From assembly GCF_902170305.1 (NCBI RefSeq), contig NZ_CABHWW010000039.1, forward strand, positions 62,001 to 126,000: a stretch of 64,000 nt of DNA. Reading direction: 5' to 3'. Source of the DNA: Yersinia alsatica. Lineage in GTDB: Bacteria; Pseudomonadota; Gammaproteobacteria; Enterobacterales; Enterobacteriaceae. Below are positions 20,116 to 29,378 of the stretch, in pieces. The notes below the pieces were generated by a model, which had not been told where the DNA came from, did not search any database, and worked only from the letters and a program-made list of their open reading frames with translations. The position numbers and the translations under genes are program-made. Positions within the stretch are counted from its first letter, which is position 1, and every line of letters starts with the position of its first letter.

Positions 20116-20328
20116 ATGATGATCACTAAACGATTTGCCACTGCTGCATTGGCCCTCACCCTGGCCTTATCGTTATCCGCATGTTCTAACATGTCCAAAC
20201 GCGACCGTAATACTGCCATTGGTGCCGGTGCCGGTGCCGTAGGTGGTGCCGTGCTGACAGGGAGTACGCTGGGGACATTAGGTGGGGCGGCGATTGGTGG
20301 GGTTATTGGTCATCAGGTCGGCAAATAA
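20116..20328 (+). CDS. osmB: Osmotically inducible lipoprotein OsmB
   Basis: 70 aa. Signal peptide with lipobox LSAC (Cys23), then NMSKRDRNTAIGAGAG and a glycine-rich glycine-zipper segment ending GGVIGHQVGK, nearly the E. coli OsmB sequence. Anchored in the outer membrane. Double ATG (20116 and 20119); GTCAGGAGAA provides a strong ribosome-binding site. Same neighbourhood as E. coli (osmB-yciH-pyrF). Confidence 0.96.
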   Translation: MMITKRFATAALALTLALSLSACSNMSKRDRNTAIGAGAGAVGGAVLTGSTLGTLGGAAIGGVIGHQVGK

Positions 20329-20349
20329 CGTTTATCCTTCGTTCTTGGC

Positions 20350-20438
20350 GCTGTAGCTTTGTTGGCCGCACTTATTTACCCGAATCACTGACACAAGTCA
20401 GCTCATCGGGATTCATTCGTTTGCCGCCTTGCTACAGC
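20350..20438. repeat. Fold-back repeat, tandem copy A
   Basis: 89 bp bounded by GCTGTAGC and GCTACAGC (perfect 8-bp inverted ends). Central palindrome 20379-20410: CCCGAATCACTGAC...GTCAGCTCATCGGG. Arms contain TTGTTGGCCGCA on one side and TTTGCCGCCTTGC on the other. Reverse orientation relative to the copy at 61020. Confidence 0.85.
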
Positions 20439-20473
20439 ACCAATAACTTTGGATAGTATCTTTCGTACTTGAC

Positions 20474-20632
20474 GCTGTAGCTTTGTTGGCCGCACTCATT
20501 TACCCGAATCACTGACACAAGTCAGCTCATCGGATTATGAGCCCTTAATAAGGCTCACCCTTCGGGCCAACGCAAGCGTTGTTCAAATCGGTTTACAACC
20601 CATTTGTCATTCGTTTGCCGCCTTGCTACAAC
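20474..20632. repeat. Fold-back repeat, tandem copy B with internal insertion
   Basis: Begins GCTGTAGC, 124 bp after copy A, and repeats it to the end of the palindrome (about 20533). It is then interrupted by about 73 bp (about 20534-20607: AGCCCTTAATAAGGCT and GCCAACGCAAGCGTTG, each with small palindromes) before the right arm resumes (ATTCGTTTGCCGCC) and ends GCTACAAC. The flank AATAACTTTGG is shared with copy A, so the duplication includes flanking DNA. Confidence 0.8.
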
Positions 20633-20667
20633 ACCAATAACTTTGGCTAATATATTTCGTTCTTGAC

Positions 20668-20702
20668 GCTGTGTTTTGTTGGCCGCACTCATTTACTCGG
20701 TC
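20668..20702. repeat. Fold-back repeat, truncated tandem copy C
   Basis: Only the left arm (GCTGTGTTTTGTTGGCCGCA, then CTCATTTAC) remains, preceded by the same TTCGTTCTTGA flank as copies A and B. With A and B it fills most of the 493-bp osmB-yciH gap. Confidence 0.75.
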
Positions 20703-20821
20703 TATGCATGGCGCTGATGACTGTGGATAATATGCTAGCAAAGCTCAAGGGTGGGAAATGTGCCAACGACCATCGGTACCGTTATCCCACCCGCTTCTGA
20801 GCAACAAATTAGCGTGTTATA

Positions 20822-21148
20822 TCAACCACCCGCTAATTTAACTTTCATCCCTTTGGCTTCCAAAAGTTGTTTCAACAGATCGCGTTTATCGCCCTGAATT
20901 TCGATAACGCCGTCTTTTACTGACCCGCCGCAACCGCATTTCTTCTTCAGCTCCGCGCCGAGCTTCTCCAGCATTTCATCACTGCCATCAATACCTGTAA
21001 TCAGACTCACACCCTTTCCTTTACGGCCACTGGTTTGGCGCTGGATACGAACCACCCCATCACCTTTAGGACGTTCAGGTTTTACCTCTGGTTCATTGAT
21101 ACGACCAGTGTCTGTTGAATAAACCAGGCGGCTATTATCATTACTCAT
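20822..21148 (-). CDS. yciH: SUI1/eIF1-like translation factor YciH
   Basis: 108 aa with the SUI1 fold: KGVSLITGIDGSDEML, KKKCGCGGSVKDG, then IEIQGDKRDLLKQLLE. Bacterial YciH resembles eIF1 and is thought to affect initiation fidelity. Its ATG overlaps the pyrF stop (TAATG), so the two are translationally coupled. Confidence 0.95.
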   Translation of the reverse strand: MSNDNSRLVYSTDTGRINEPEVKPERPKGDGVVRIQRQTSGRKGKGVSLITGIDGSDEMLEKLGAELKKKCGCGGSVKDGVIEIQGDKRDLLKQLLEAKGMKVKLAGG

Positions 21149-21885
21149 TATGCGACCTTACTCAGTGATGCCAGAATTTCACTCAGTGTTTTCTCCGGAT
21201 CTGGTGATAAGGTGATCGGACGCCCTATTACCATATAATCGACACCAACCGCGATGGCCTGCTCTGGCGTCATAATCCGGCGCTGATCACCGGCATCACT
21301 GCCCTGTGGGCGAATACCCGGCGTCACCAATTTAAAATCGGTGCCACAGACTTGTTTCAAACGCACCGCTTCATGGGCAGAACACACCACACCATCCAAG
21401 CCGCAATCCCAGGTTAATTTCGCCAGCCGCTCCGCATGTTCCGCTGGGCTGATAGTAATGCCGATATCACGTAAATCTTCACTGTCCATACTGGTTAATA
21501 CCGTCACAGCAATCAGTAATGGTGCTTGTGGTCCAAAAGGCAATAAAGCCTCTTTTGCCGCGGTCATCATCCGGGCACCGCCACTGGCATGAACATTCAC
21601 CATCCATACGCCGAGATCGGCGGCGGCGGCAACAGCATGAGCCGTGGTATTAGGAATATCGTGAAATTTCAGGTCGAGGAAGATTTCAAAGCCGCGCTGT
21701 TGCAAGTCACGGACAAACTGTGGGCCATATAAGGTAAACATCTCTTTGCCCACTTTTAACCGGCAATCTTGCGGATTAACACGATCCGCAAAGGCTAACG
21801 CCGCGTCTTTATTGGCATAATCCAGAGCAACAACGATCGGAGAAGATATTGAGCCACTGTTATTAGTGTTAGTTGCAGACGTCAT
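21148..21885 (-). CDS. pyrF: Orotidine-5'-phosphate decarboxylase
   Basis: 245 aa. Final step of de novo UMP synthesis. The catalytic Asp71-Lys73-Asp76 array is in [22 protein letters not shown] at the N-terminus and [10 protein letters not shown] at the C-terminus bind the phosphate side. Pairing with yciH is as in E. coli. Unlike E. coli, lapB is not next upstream: two small genes lie between. Confidence 0.97.
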   Translation of the reverse strand: MTSATNTNNSGSISSPIVVALDYANKDAALAFADRVNPQDCRLKVGKEMFTLYGPQFVRDLQQRGFEIFLDLKFHDIPNTTAHAVAAAADLGVWMVNVHASGGARMMTAAKEALLPFGPQAPLLIAVTVLTSMDSEDLRDIGITISPAEHAERLAKLTWDCGLDGVVCSAHEAVRLKQVCGTDFKLVTPGIRPQGSDAGDQRRIMTPEQAIAVGVDYMVIGRPITLSPDPEKTLSEILASLSKVA

Positions 21886-22235
21886 TTTTAAGCCTTTTTC
21901 AGTCAGTTAGTCATGATAACGCTGACATTCTACAGGGTACCTCACTGAAATTACAGCTATCAGCCCGCGCGGTGTTTACCCTTTGTTCAACATGAATTGA
22001 TGGTGAGAGTCAGTTTGCGTCAATAATACGCCGCCTCCATACCCACCATTAAGTAAAATAGTTTCAAGAAGCGTAAATTATCAATCAAAATATTTGATTA
22101 AAACAGTCAACTGTTTGTGATTTTCATTCAACAGCAATGCTATATCATTCACTCCATCGCAAGACATTGACTGTCTACTAATGATTTAAATAAACTTTAT
22201 TTAATCAAATAATAAACAAAAAATTGGAGTTTCAC
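21886..22235. promoter_or_regulatory. Divergent control region of pyrF and the DUF1471 gene, with two palindromes
   Basis: 350 bp without an ORF. AATCAAAATATTTGATT (22083-22099) is a perfect inverted repeat around ATA. A second, imperfect one spans 22182-22207 (TGATTTAAATAA facing TTATTTAATCA). Both could be operators for the small secreted-protein gene; no known regulator site was recognised. Confidence 0.35.
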
Positions 22236-22496
22236 ATGAAAAGCATCAAATACATCGCCCCGGCATTAGTGCTCTCTTTAGCCTCATTTGCCAGTGTTGC
22301 TGCAACACAAATCCAGCATACTCCATCAACTGGACTGAATGAAATTGGCGTTATTACTGCCAGTAATGCCAGCACTCTGACTGATTTGGAAAATATACTG
22401 GCAGAGAAAGCTGCAGCGGCGGGGGCTAAATCTTTCCTTATTACTTCTGCTGGGGGGAATAACAAGCTACACGGCACCGCGGTTATTTATCGCTAA
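22236..22496 (+). CDS. YdgH/BhsA/McbA-like (DUF1471) periplasmic protein
   Basis: 86 aa from the ATG at 22236 (TTGGAG just upstream; an in-frame TTG at 22224 is less likely). Signal peptide residues 1-23 (ending FASVAA). The mature 63 residues (GLNEIGVITASNASTLTDLENILAEKA, then AKSFLITSA, GTAVIYR) fit the DUF1471 fold, a group of small stress-induced secreted proteins. The specific role is unknown. Own terminator follows. Confidence 0.85.
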   Translation: MKSIKYIAPALVLSLASFASVAATQIQHTPSTGLNEIGVITASNASTLTDLENILAEKAAAAGAKSFLITSAGGNNKLHGTAVIYR

Positions 22497-22534
22497 GTCG
22501 GTTTCCCCTCAGGTTAAGTCTGTGTCGCAGCATA

Positions 22535-22558
22535 AAAGAGCGCTTTGGCGCTCTTTTT
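22535..22558 (+). terminator. Rho-independent terminator of the DUF1471 gene
   Basis: AAAGAGCGC/GCGCTCTTT stem with a TTTG loop and T5 run, 38 bp after the stop. Confidence 0.92.
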
Positions 22559-22657
22559 GCACATTCTAATGTGAATTTTTTGTGACAGTTGTGTTATCCC
22601 CTAGACAGTTCACCTTCCCTCGCTTAGCTTGGTATTTTCCCCTAAGTTGAAGGTTAT

Positions 22658-22948
22658 ATGATGAGCGAAATATCTACCTTAACCATTAAAATCCCTCTGG
22701 AATTAAAAGAGAAAATCAAAGCAGCCGCCTTAGAAAAACAGTTTTCTCTCAGTACCGAAGTCTGCGAAAGATTAGAAAAAAGCTTTGAAGTTGATGTTAA
22801 AAATAGTAAGGGCGGCCGTAAAGATGCCAAATTACATCACAGTGAGATTGATAACCAAGGTGTCGAAGAGATTTCAGAACAGCCGTTAAGCCAGAAAGAA
22901 TTGAAGAAACTGCGGCAATTATTGAAAGCGCCGCAGAAGAAAAAATAG
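22658..22948 (+). CDS. Small Arc/ribbon-helix-helix-like DNA-binding protein
   Basis: 96 aa (or 95 from the second Met). Residues 5-43 (STLTIKIPLELKEKIKAAA, then FSLSTEVCERLEKSF) have the beta-strand plus two-helix pattern of Arc/MetJ proteins. The rest is charged, with a Lys-rich tail. No partner toxin gene is adjacent, so it is not an obvious antitoxin. Could be a stand-alone regulator; target unknown. Absent from the equivalent E. coli interval. Confidence 0.65.
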   Translation: MMSEISTLTIKIPLELKEKIKAAALEKQFSLSTEVCERLEKSFEVDVKNSKGGRKDAKLHHSEIDNQGVEEISEQPLSQKELKKLRQLLKAPQKKK

Positions 22949-22972
22949 CGCCTAATTTCCTTATCTACTCCA

Positions 22973-22996
22973 ATCGGGTGATTCACTTCACCCGAT
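22973..22996. terminator. Hairpin between convergent genes
   Basis: ATCGGGTGA/TCACCCGAT, 9-bp perfect stem, 6-nt loop, between the RHH gene and lapB. No U-run on either side; possible mRNA 3' end structure. Confidence 0.4.
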
Positions 22997-23018
22997 GACG
23001 CTTTGCTCCCAGCAGCCA

Positions 23019-24188
23019 TTACTGCCCATCCAATCCTCTGATCGGTTTAACCGACGCCCAGGCCCGGCAAGATGGGCAATGCCAGTAGAGGGAATGTGCG
23101 GTAAAACCACACTTGTGGCAGCGGTAACGCGGTTTGGTGCGGATTTGCTCCCCAACCATGTCACGTAGCAACAGCAAGCTCTCTTTCGCGCGCCCTTCCT
23201 CTGCATCAGCCAAGTGATAATCCATCAAACGATAGAAAACACGCATAGTTGGATGACGTTGCAACTGGCGGTTAATATAGGTTTGCGCCACATCACGGCC
23301 TTCATGCTGCTCAAGAATTTCCGCCAGCATCAACTCGGCCGTAGCACCGGTATTATCCTCAACACAGCGCTTCAGGAAATTAGCCCAAGCCTCGGGTTGT
23401 TGTAGATGCTGGTAACACTCACTCAGCATAGGTAGTGCTTCACTTACAATTTCTTTATCTTGCTCCAGCACCCGCTCCAGAGCTTCAACGCCCTTAGCAT
23501 ATTCACCCTTGGCGAGATATAACCGGCCTTGCATGATAGAAACTCTGGCGCACTGTTTATCAGCAGAGGCGGCTTTTTTCAGCAACCCCATGGCCTTATC
23601 CAGATCATCACTCCCCATAGCTTGCAGCGCGAGTTCGCAATAAAAATGGGCAATTTCCAATCGCTGGTTATCTTTACCCATTTTGACCAGTTTTTCAGCC
23701 ACTTCGATGGCATTGTTCCAGTCACTGGTGGCCTGATAAATGATTAATAATTGCTGCAATGCACCCAGTCGGAAATCTTGTTCCTCAACCAATTGGTTGA
23801 ACATATCTTCTGCACGATCATATAAACCCGCCGCCATATAATCACGGCCCAGTTGCTGAATCGCCAGTAACCGCTGTTCAAATGTCAATGAAGCGCTTTC
23901 CATCAAGGCCTGATGGATGCGGATAGCGCGGTCAACTTCACCACGGGAGCGGAACAAATTGCCTAACGTCAGATGTGCTTCAACGGCTGAACTGTCTTCT
24001 TTTAGCATTTCAAGAAACAGATCAACCGCTTTGTCCTGCTGATTGGAGAGAAGGAAGTTAACCCCGGCTACATATTCACGAGACAGGCGGTTAGCATCCT
24101 GCTGCTTATCCTGCTGAGCACTTCTACGCCCCATATACCAACCATAGGCGGCAGCGACCGGTAACAGCAGAAACAGCATTTCTAACAT
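23019..24188 (-). CDS. lapB: Lipopolysaccharide assembly protein LapB (YciM)
   Basis: 389 aa, the E. coli length. N-terminal membrane helix (about residues 3-17), about nine TPR repeats, and a C-terminal rubredoxin-like metal site with Cys357, 360, 371 and 374 (CHKCGF and HCPSCRAW). It tunes LPS synthesis by presenting LpxC to FtsH. Six bp downstream of lapA. Confidence 0.97.
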   Translation of the reverse strand: MLEMLFLLLPVAAAYGWYMGRRSAQQDKQQDANRLSREYVAGVNFLLSNQQDKAVDLFLEMLKEDSSAVEAHLTLGNLFRSRGEVDRAIRIHQALMESASLTFEQRLLAIQQLGRDYMAAGLYDRAEDMFNQLVEEQDFRLGALQQLLIIYQATSDWNNAIEVAEKLVKMGKDNQRLEIAHFYCELALQAMGSDDLDKAMGLLKKAASADKQCARVSIMQGRLYLAKGEYAKGVEALERVLEQDKEIVSEALPMLSECYQHLQQPEAWANFLKRCVEDNTGATAELMLAEILEQHEGRDVAQTYINRQLQRHPTMRVFYRLMDYHLADAEEGRAKESLLLLRDMVGEQIRTKPRYRCHKCGFTAHSLYWHCPSCRAWASVKPIRGLDGQ

Positions 24189-24194
24189 AGAAAA

Positions 24195-24506
24195 TTATTC
24201 CTTGCTGACAGCAGGTGCGGATGCAGTAACACTGGGTTCAGTTGACGGTGCAAGCTGTGCTTCAAGACGTTTAATTTTCCGCTCTGCGCGACCCAACAAA
24301 ATTCGAACCCGCAGATAAAAAAGCCCGCAAATAACCCATCCCAGCACCAAGCCTGCCGCAAAAAGCGTTGCCAATAACGTCGATACCCGATATTCGCCCT
24401 GAGCCAATAAATAATTAAAGGTAACGACCTGATCGTTATTTGCCCCCAGCGTGACTGAAATCACGAAAATCACCAGCACTAACAAAAAAATCAGCAAATA
24501 TTTCAC
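24195..24506 (-). CDS. lapA: Lipopolysaccharide assembly protein LapA (YciS)
   Basis: 103 aa from a GTG at 24506, chosen because AGGA lies about 9 bp upstream and the protein then begins KYLLIFLLVL as in E. coli; a TTG eight codons further up has no support. Two membrane helices (about 2-22 and 40-62) followed by a coiled-coil tail (RAERKIKRLEAQL). Works with LapB. Confidence 0.93.
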   Translation of the reverse strand: MKYLLIFLLVLVIFVISVTLGANNDQVVTFNYLLAQGEYRVSTLLATLFAAGLVLGWVICGLFYLRVRILLGRAERKIKRLEAQLAPSTEPSVTASAPAVSKE

Positions 24507-24681
24507 GTTTTTTCCTAAAGGCCGAATCAACCTGATGAATTATGCCAAAAATGTGGCGTCCTTACTTATTAAATTAGCACTTCCTCACCCAGCAAAGAAA
24601 CCCTGCACCAAGATAAAGCGCCGAAGCGGTGCTCAATAGGCATTATTTTAAGCAACTTAACTGAGAATAATAACTAATCGC

Positions 24682-25449
24682 TTAATTTTCCCCATGCTCA
24701 CGGTTTTCGATTTCCTGCTGTTCTTGCGGCACAATAGTTAATGGGCCAAACCAACGCTGTACCAAACTGCATACAATCGCGACTAATAAAGCACTAATAA
24801 GGGTTGCTGCCATCAGATCCCGCGGCCAATGCATTCCTAACACCAGGCGGCTCATCATGACACCTTGCGCCCATAACATCAGCAAAATTACCGTTTTATA
24901 GTGCCGCCGTGGCCATAATAATCCCACCGCCAATAATGCCCAACTGGCAGCAAAAACCGTATGCCCGGACGGAAAGGCAAAACCGGTTTCAAATTGCCAA
25001 TGGTTACTCAACCACGGCGGAATAATAGATTGGTTTTGTAGTTGCTGCTTCACTAACTCACTACGCTCAGCGCGCGGTAACGAATAGAAAAACCGATTAT
25101 CAATATGATGCTCAGCTTCAAGCCACACCACGAATGGCCGTGGCTCCTGCACATGTTCTTTGATCAACGATTTGAGGCCTTGCCCCAGCACAATCGCCAT
25201 ACTCAGAATCACCAACAACCCCACCGCAGGTTTGATTCGAAAGCGCAGACACCATAAGAACCAGCCGCTTAGCAATACGCTGGTAATGATCCCCCAAGGG
25301 GCGGTGACTGTTTCGGTCAGCCAAAAAAGGCCTTTTAGCCAGCCAACATTGTTACCGGGTTGCCACTGCCAGCCGGAAAGCCAGATAGCAAAGGTTGGCA
25401 GCAGCAAAATAAGTGCTCCCACAGTGATTCGTTTTGCTATATTCCACAT
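24682..25449 (-). CDS. pgpB: Phosphatidylglycerophosphatase B / undecaprenyl-PP phosphatase
   Basis: 255 aa from the ATG at 25449 (AAGGA 8 bp upstream; an in-frame start 10 codons earlier lacks one). PAP2-family membrane phosphatase. Motif C1 KEHVQEPRP at 97-105, C2 PSGHT at 160-164, C3 SRxxxxxHxxxD with His207 and Asp211. Acts in phospholipid synthesis and undecaprenyl-phosphate recycling. Leftward, upstream of lapA. Confidence 0.95.
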   Translation of the reverse strand: MWNIAKRITVGALILLLPTFAIWLSGWQWQPGNNVGWLKGLFWLTETVTAPWGIITSVLLSGWFLWCLRFRIKPAVGLLVILSMAIVLGQGLKSLIKEHVQEPRPFVVWLEAEHHIDNRFFYSLPRAERSELVKQQLQNQSIIPPWLSNHWQFETGFAFPSGHTVFAASWALLAVGLLWPRRHYKTVILLMLWAQGVMMSRLVLGMHWPRDLMAATLISALLVAIVCSLVQRWFGPLTIVPQEQQEIENREHGEN

Positions 25450-25773
25450 CTGAGATCCTTTCTTTCTGGCGATATCCACAACAGATTATCCATGGTGATT
25501 ACACTAATTGCAGTTATAGCCATTACACATCAATTACGCTATCCATTGATAACATAAATAAATTTTTGTCATTGCCGAAATAAATCCCAGCCAGACATTC
25601 ACTCTTACCTTCTTGCTGCTTTGTTGAACAGCAGTGAGTCAAAAGTTATGGCAATATAGCTAATAATGATCGCAGAGAAACTTTTTATTTAACCTTATAC
25701 CCCAATATAGAGGGTATGACGGGCATTCACGGTAGGATGTGCAACAACCTTCCTAAGGGTCTGAAGTTATAAT
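25450..25773. other. 324-bp divergent region of pgpB and ribA
   Basis: No ORF. A small inverted repeat ATACCC/GGGTAT lies at 25697-25717, about 60 bp before ribA. It could be an operator or a scrap of a fold-back repeat (GGGTATGACGGG resembles their ends). No FMN riboswitch structure was recognised. Confidence 0.4.
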
Positions 25774-26376
25774 ATGAACAGCAAGATGCAGCTAAAACGT
25801 GTAGCAGAAGCCAAATTACCTACTCCTTGGGGTGATTTTCTGATGGTCGGTTTTGAAGAACTGGCCACAGGTCATGACCATCTGGCCTTAATATTTGGTG
25901 ATATCAACGGAGAAGAGCCAGTGCTATCCCGTGTTCATTCCGAGTGCCTGACGGGTGACGCTTTATTTAGTCTGCGTTGTGATTGTGGTTTTCAGTTAGA
26001 AGCCGCGCTGGCACACATTGCTGAAGAAGGCCGTGGTGTGCTGATATACCATCGTCAGGAAGGCCGTAATATTGGTTTGCTGAATAAGATTCGAGCCTAT
26101 GCTTTGCAGGATCTTGGGGCCGATACCGTTGAAGCCAATCACCAACTCGGTTTTGCCGCTGATGAGCGCGATTTTACCCTGTGTTCTGATATGTACAAAT
26201 TACTCGGTGTCAAAGCCGTGCGCTTGCTGACCAACAACCCGAAAAAGGTTGAGATCCTGTCACAGGCCGGGATTAACATCGTCGAACGTGTTCCGCTGAT
26301 TGTTGGCCAGAACCCGAAGAATGAGCATTATATGGCGACCAAAGCCGCTAAAATGGGTCATTTATTGACTAAATAG
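25774..26376 (+). CDS. ribA: GTP cyclohydrolase II
   Basis: 200 aa (196 if the in-frame ATG at 25786 is used, which gives the E. coli length). First step of riboflavin synthesis. Zinc ligands Cys58, 69 and 71 ([18 protein letters not shown]), the substrate loop RQEGRNIGL and NNPKK are intact. The ribosome-binding site is weak for both starts. Followed by its own terminator. Confidence 0.96.
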   Translation: MNSKMQLKRVAEAKLPTPWGDFLMVGFEELATGHDHLALIFGDINGEEPVLSRVHSECLTGDALFSLRCDCGFQLEAALAHIAEEGRGVLIYHRQEGRNIGLLNKIRAYALQDLGADTVEANHQLGFAADERDFTLCSDMYKLLGVKAVRLLTNNPKKVEILSQAGINIVERVPLIVGQNPKNEHYMATKAAKMGHLLTK

Positions 26377-26422
26377 CCCACTACTCTCGGGGTTTAGGAA
26401 AGACTATTTCCAAACAGTATTA

Positions 26423-26447
26423 GGGTGGCTTTGCAGCCACCCTTTTT
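26423..26447 (+). terminator. Rho-independent terminator of ribA
   Basis: GGGTGGCT/AGCCACCC with TTGC loop, then TTTTTATT; 46 bp after the ribA stop. Confidence 0.92.
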
Positions 26448-26502
26448 ATTTACTACATATCTATTCGTTGAAAAGTGACACCGTCACTCATCACTGTGGC
26501 TA

Positions 26503-29175
26503 TTACAACATTTTGCGGATCACATAATGCAAAATGCCGCCGTTTTCGAAGTAAACCAATTCATTACCTGTATCTATACGGCAGCGAGTATTGACCGTTT
26601 GTTGGCGTCCGTCAGCATAGGTTATTATCACTGCCACAGTCTGCCCCGGGGCCAAACGCTGTAAGCCACTGACGCTTATCGCTTCATCGCCGGTCAAACC
26701 TAACGTTTTGCGGTCTACGCCCGCTGGAAATTCCAGAGGCAGAATCCCCATGCCGATTAAATTTGAGCGATGAATACGTTCGAATGATTCAGCAATCACC
26801 ACTCTTACCCCTAATAATCGTGGCCCTTTTGCGGCCCAGTCGCGGCTGGAACCGGAACCATACTCTTTACCGGCAATCACCGCCAATGGCACATTTTCCT
26901 GCTGATAGCGCATCGCCGCATCATAAATAGGCATTTCATTTTGCGATGGAATATGTCGAGTGATGCCCCCTTCAACTCCGGGCACCATTTCGTTACGAAT
27001 GCGAATATTAGCGAAAGTGCCGCGCATCATAACTTCATGGTTACCCCGGCGGGAACCGTAAGAGTTGAACTCCTTAATTTCAACCCCGCGATCGCGCAAA
27101 TAGCGACCAGCCGGGCTGTCCAGTTTGATATTACCGGCGGGTGAAATATGGTCGGTGGTCACTGAGTCGGCCAAAATTGCCAGAATACGGGCATGGTGAA
27201 TATCCTGAACCGGGTCAGGTAACGCTTTCATATCACTAAAGAAAGGTGGCAAACGGATATAAGTAGAATCGCTCTGCCAGTCATAGGTCGGTGTGCTCTC
27301 CACCTGAATGGCCTGCCAATCTTCATCACCATCAAACACTGCGGCATATTCCTTGCGGAACATATCGGTTTTAACTTCTTCAACCGCTTTGGCAATCTCG
27401 AGCCCGGTTGGCCAGATATCTTTTAGATAAACCGGATGGCCATCAGGGTCATTACCCAGCGGGTCTTGGGCAAGATTGACATTCATGTTCCCAGCCAGGG
27501 CATAAGCCACCACCAGCGGCGGTGATGCCAACCAGTTAGTTTTGACTAATGGATGGATGCGCCCTTCAAAGTTGCGGTTACCGGAGAGCACCGCTCCCAC
27601 CGTTAAGTCCCCTTCTTTGATGGCTTTTTCTATTGAGTCCGGTAATGGGCCAGAGTTACCTATACAGGTCGTACAGCCGTAACCCACCAAGTTGAAGCCT
27701 AAACGGTCAAGATAGGGGGTTAAGCCCGCCGAATTGAGATATTCAGTGACCACTTTAGAGCCGGGAGCCAGTGAAGTTTTCACCCAAGGTTTGGTTTTCA
27801 GGCCTTTTTCTGAGGCTTTTTTCGCTAACAGTCCCGCAGCCATCAACACGCTAGGGTTCGATGTATTGGTACATGAGGTAATGGCGGCGATGACAACCGC
27901 ACCATGCTGTAGTTCGTGGGTTTCGCCGTCAAGAGTGAAGGCGACGTGGCTGACTTTGTCTTTTTTACTGTTAACTTCCAACTGTTCAAAAGCATTAAAT
28001 GCGAGGGGAACTTTAGCTAATGCGACCCGGTCTTGTGGGCGTTTCGGCCCAGCCAGACTGGCCTCTACCGTGCTCAAATCCAGTGATAGCTGGCTGGTAA
28101 ACACCGGCTCATCCCCCGCATGACGCCATAGTCCTTGTGCTTTACTGTAGGCCTCAACCAAGGCTATCTGCTCATCACTGCGGCCACTTAAGCGCATATA
28201 GCCCAGAGTGACATCATCTACCGGGAAGAAGCCGCAAGTTGCGCCGTACTCCGGTGACATATTGGCGATAGTGGCACGATCTGCCAGCGGCAAATCCGCC
28301 AATCCATCACCATAAAACTCAACAAATTTGCCGACTACGCCGTGCTTTCTCAGCATCTGCGTGACCGTCAATACCAAATCAGTGGCGGTGATCCCTTCGC
28401 GCATTTTGCCCGTCATTTTGAAGCCGACCACATCAGGGATAAGCATGGAGACCGGCTGGCCCAACATCGCCGCCTCAGCTTCAATCCCACCGACACCCCA
28501 GCCCAGAATCCCCAAGCCATTAATCATAGTGGTGTGGGAATCGGTACCCACTAAGGTATCCGGATAAGCGACCTGCTTGCCGCCCTGCTGCTCATGCCAT
28601 ACGGTTTGCCCCAGATACTCCAGGTTAACCTGATGGCAAATCCCGGTACCCGGTGGGACCACGCGAAAACGGCTAAAGGCTTTCTGCCCCCAGCGCAGGA
28701 AAATATAGCGCTCGTGGTTGCGCTCCATTTCTAAGCGGACGTTTTCACCAAATGCCGCTTTATCGCCAAACTCGTCAACAGTTACTGAGTGGTCGATAAC
28801 CAAATCTACTGGAGACAATGGGTTAACCTGTGCAACGTCGCCACCCAGACGTTTGACCGCCTCGCGCATTGCCGCCAAATCCACGACTGCCGGTACCCCG
28901 GTAAAATCCTGCATTAATACCCGAGCGGGACGGTAGGCAATCTCTTTATCGGCATGACCGGTTTGTTGCCAGTCGACGATGGCTTTAAGGTCTTCTTCCT
29001 GAACTTGCTCACCATCCAGATGACGCAGTAAGTTTTCCAACAACACTTTCAGTGATTTCGGTAGTCGGTCGATATCCCCCAGCACTGCCGCTAATTGCGG
29101 CAAGCTGTAGTAGTGATATTCATGGTTAAGGGCGACCAACTTAGCCATACTCGTTTTTCGCAGATCCAACGACAT
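26503..29175 (-). CDS. acnA: Aconitate hydratase A
   Basis: 890 aa from the ATG at 29175, preceded by GGAGG, matching the 891-aa E. coli enzyme; a start 13 codons earlier is less likely. It isomerises citrate to isocitrate in the TCA cycle. The 4Fe-4S ligands are in ITSCTNTS and [26 protein letters not shown] and [13 protein letters not shown] belong to the swivelling C-terminal domain. AcnA is the stress-resistant isoform in enterics. Monocistronic. Confidence 0.97.
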   Translation of the reverse strand: MSLDLRKTSMAKLVALNHEYHYYSLPQLAAVLGDIDRLPKSLKVLLENLLRHLDGEQVQEEDLKAIVDWQQTGHADKEIAYRPARVLMQDFTGVPAVVDLAAMREAVKRLGGDVAQVNPLSPVDLVIDHSVTVDEFGDKAAFGENVRLEMERNHERYIFLRWGQKAFSRFRVVPPGTGICHQVNLEYLGQTVWHEQQGGKQVAYPDTLVGTDSHTTMINGLGILGWGVGGIEAEAAMLGQPVSMLIPDVVGFKMTGKMREGITATDLVLTVTQMLRKHGVVGKFVEFYGDGLADLPLADRATIANMSPEYGATCGFFPVDDVTLGYMRLSGRSDEQIALVEAYSKAQGLWRHAGDEPVFTSQLSLDLSTVEASLAGPKRPQDRVALAKVPLAFNAFEQLEVNSKKDKVSHVAFTLDGETHELQHGAVVIAAITSCTNTSNPSVLMAAGLLAKKASEKGLKTKPWVKTSLAPGSKVVTEYLNSAGLTPYLDRLGFNLVGYGCTTCIGNSGPLPDSIEKAIKEGDLTVGAVLSGNRNFEGRIHPLVKTNWLASPPLVVAYALAGNMNVNLAQDPLGNDPDGHPVYLKDIWPTGLEIAKAVEEVKTDMFRKEYAAVFDGDEDWQAIQVESTPTYDWQSDSTYIRLPPFFSDMKALPDPVQDIHHARILAILADSVTTDHISPAGNIKLDSPAGRYLRDRGVEIKEFNSYGSRRGNHEVMMRGTFANIRIRNEMVPGVEGGITRHIPSQNEMPIYDAAMRYQQENVPLAVIAGKEYGSGSSRDWAAKGPRLLGVRVVIAESFERIHRSNLIGMGILPLEFPAGVDRKTLGLTGDEAISVSGLQRLAPGQTVAVIITYADGRQQTVNTRCRIDTGNELVYFENGGILHYVIRKML

Positions 29176-29378
29176 AGCGCCTCCATTGTTTCTTATAAGT
29201 GCTCTAAACAACATTCATCTCAACAAGGCTATTCCCTTGAAATTATGAGGTCTAGATTAAATATAACACAAAGAAACATTAACATTTTGGCAACAATGGC
29301 GATTACTGGCAGCGATAGGTGCAAACGATGATAAGCACTCAGGGCCTGATCAAATTCTGCTACAAATTTTGACTTCCT

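Noticed and set aside
20350-20702. Fold-back repeats considered as ERIC or insertion-sequence ends
   Set aside because: No transposase frame; block order and core sequence do not match the ERIC consensus I know, so described only as a fold-back family.
22658-22948. RHH gene as antitoxin of a toxin-antitoxin pair
   Set aside because: The neighbouring genes are a secreted DUF1471 protein and lapB; no toxin-like gene is adjacent.
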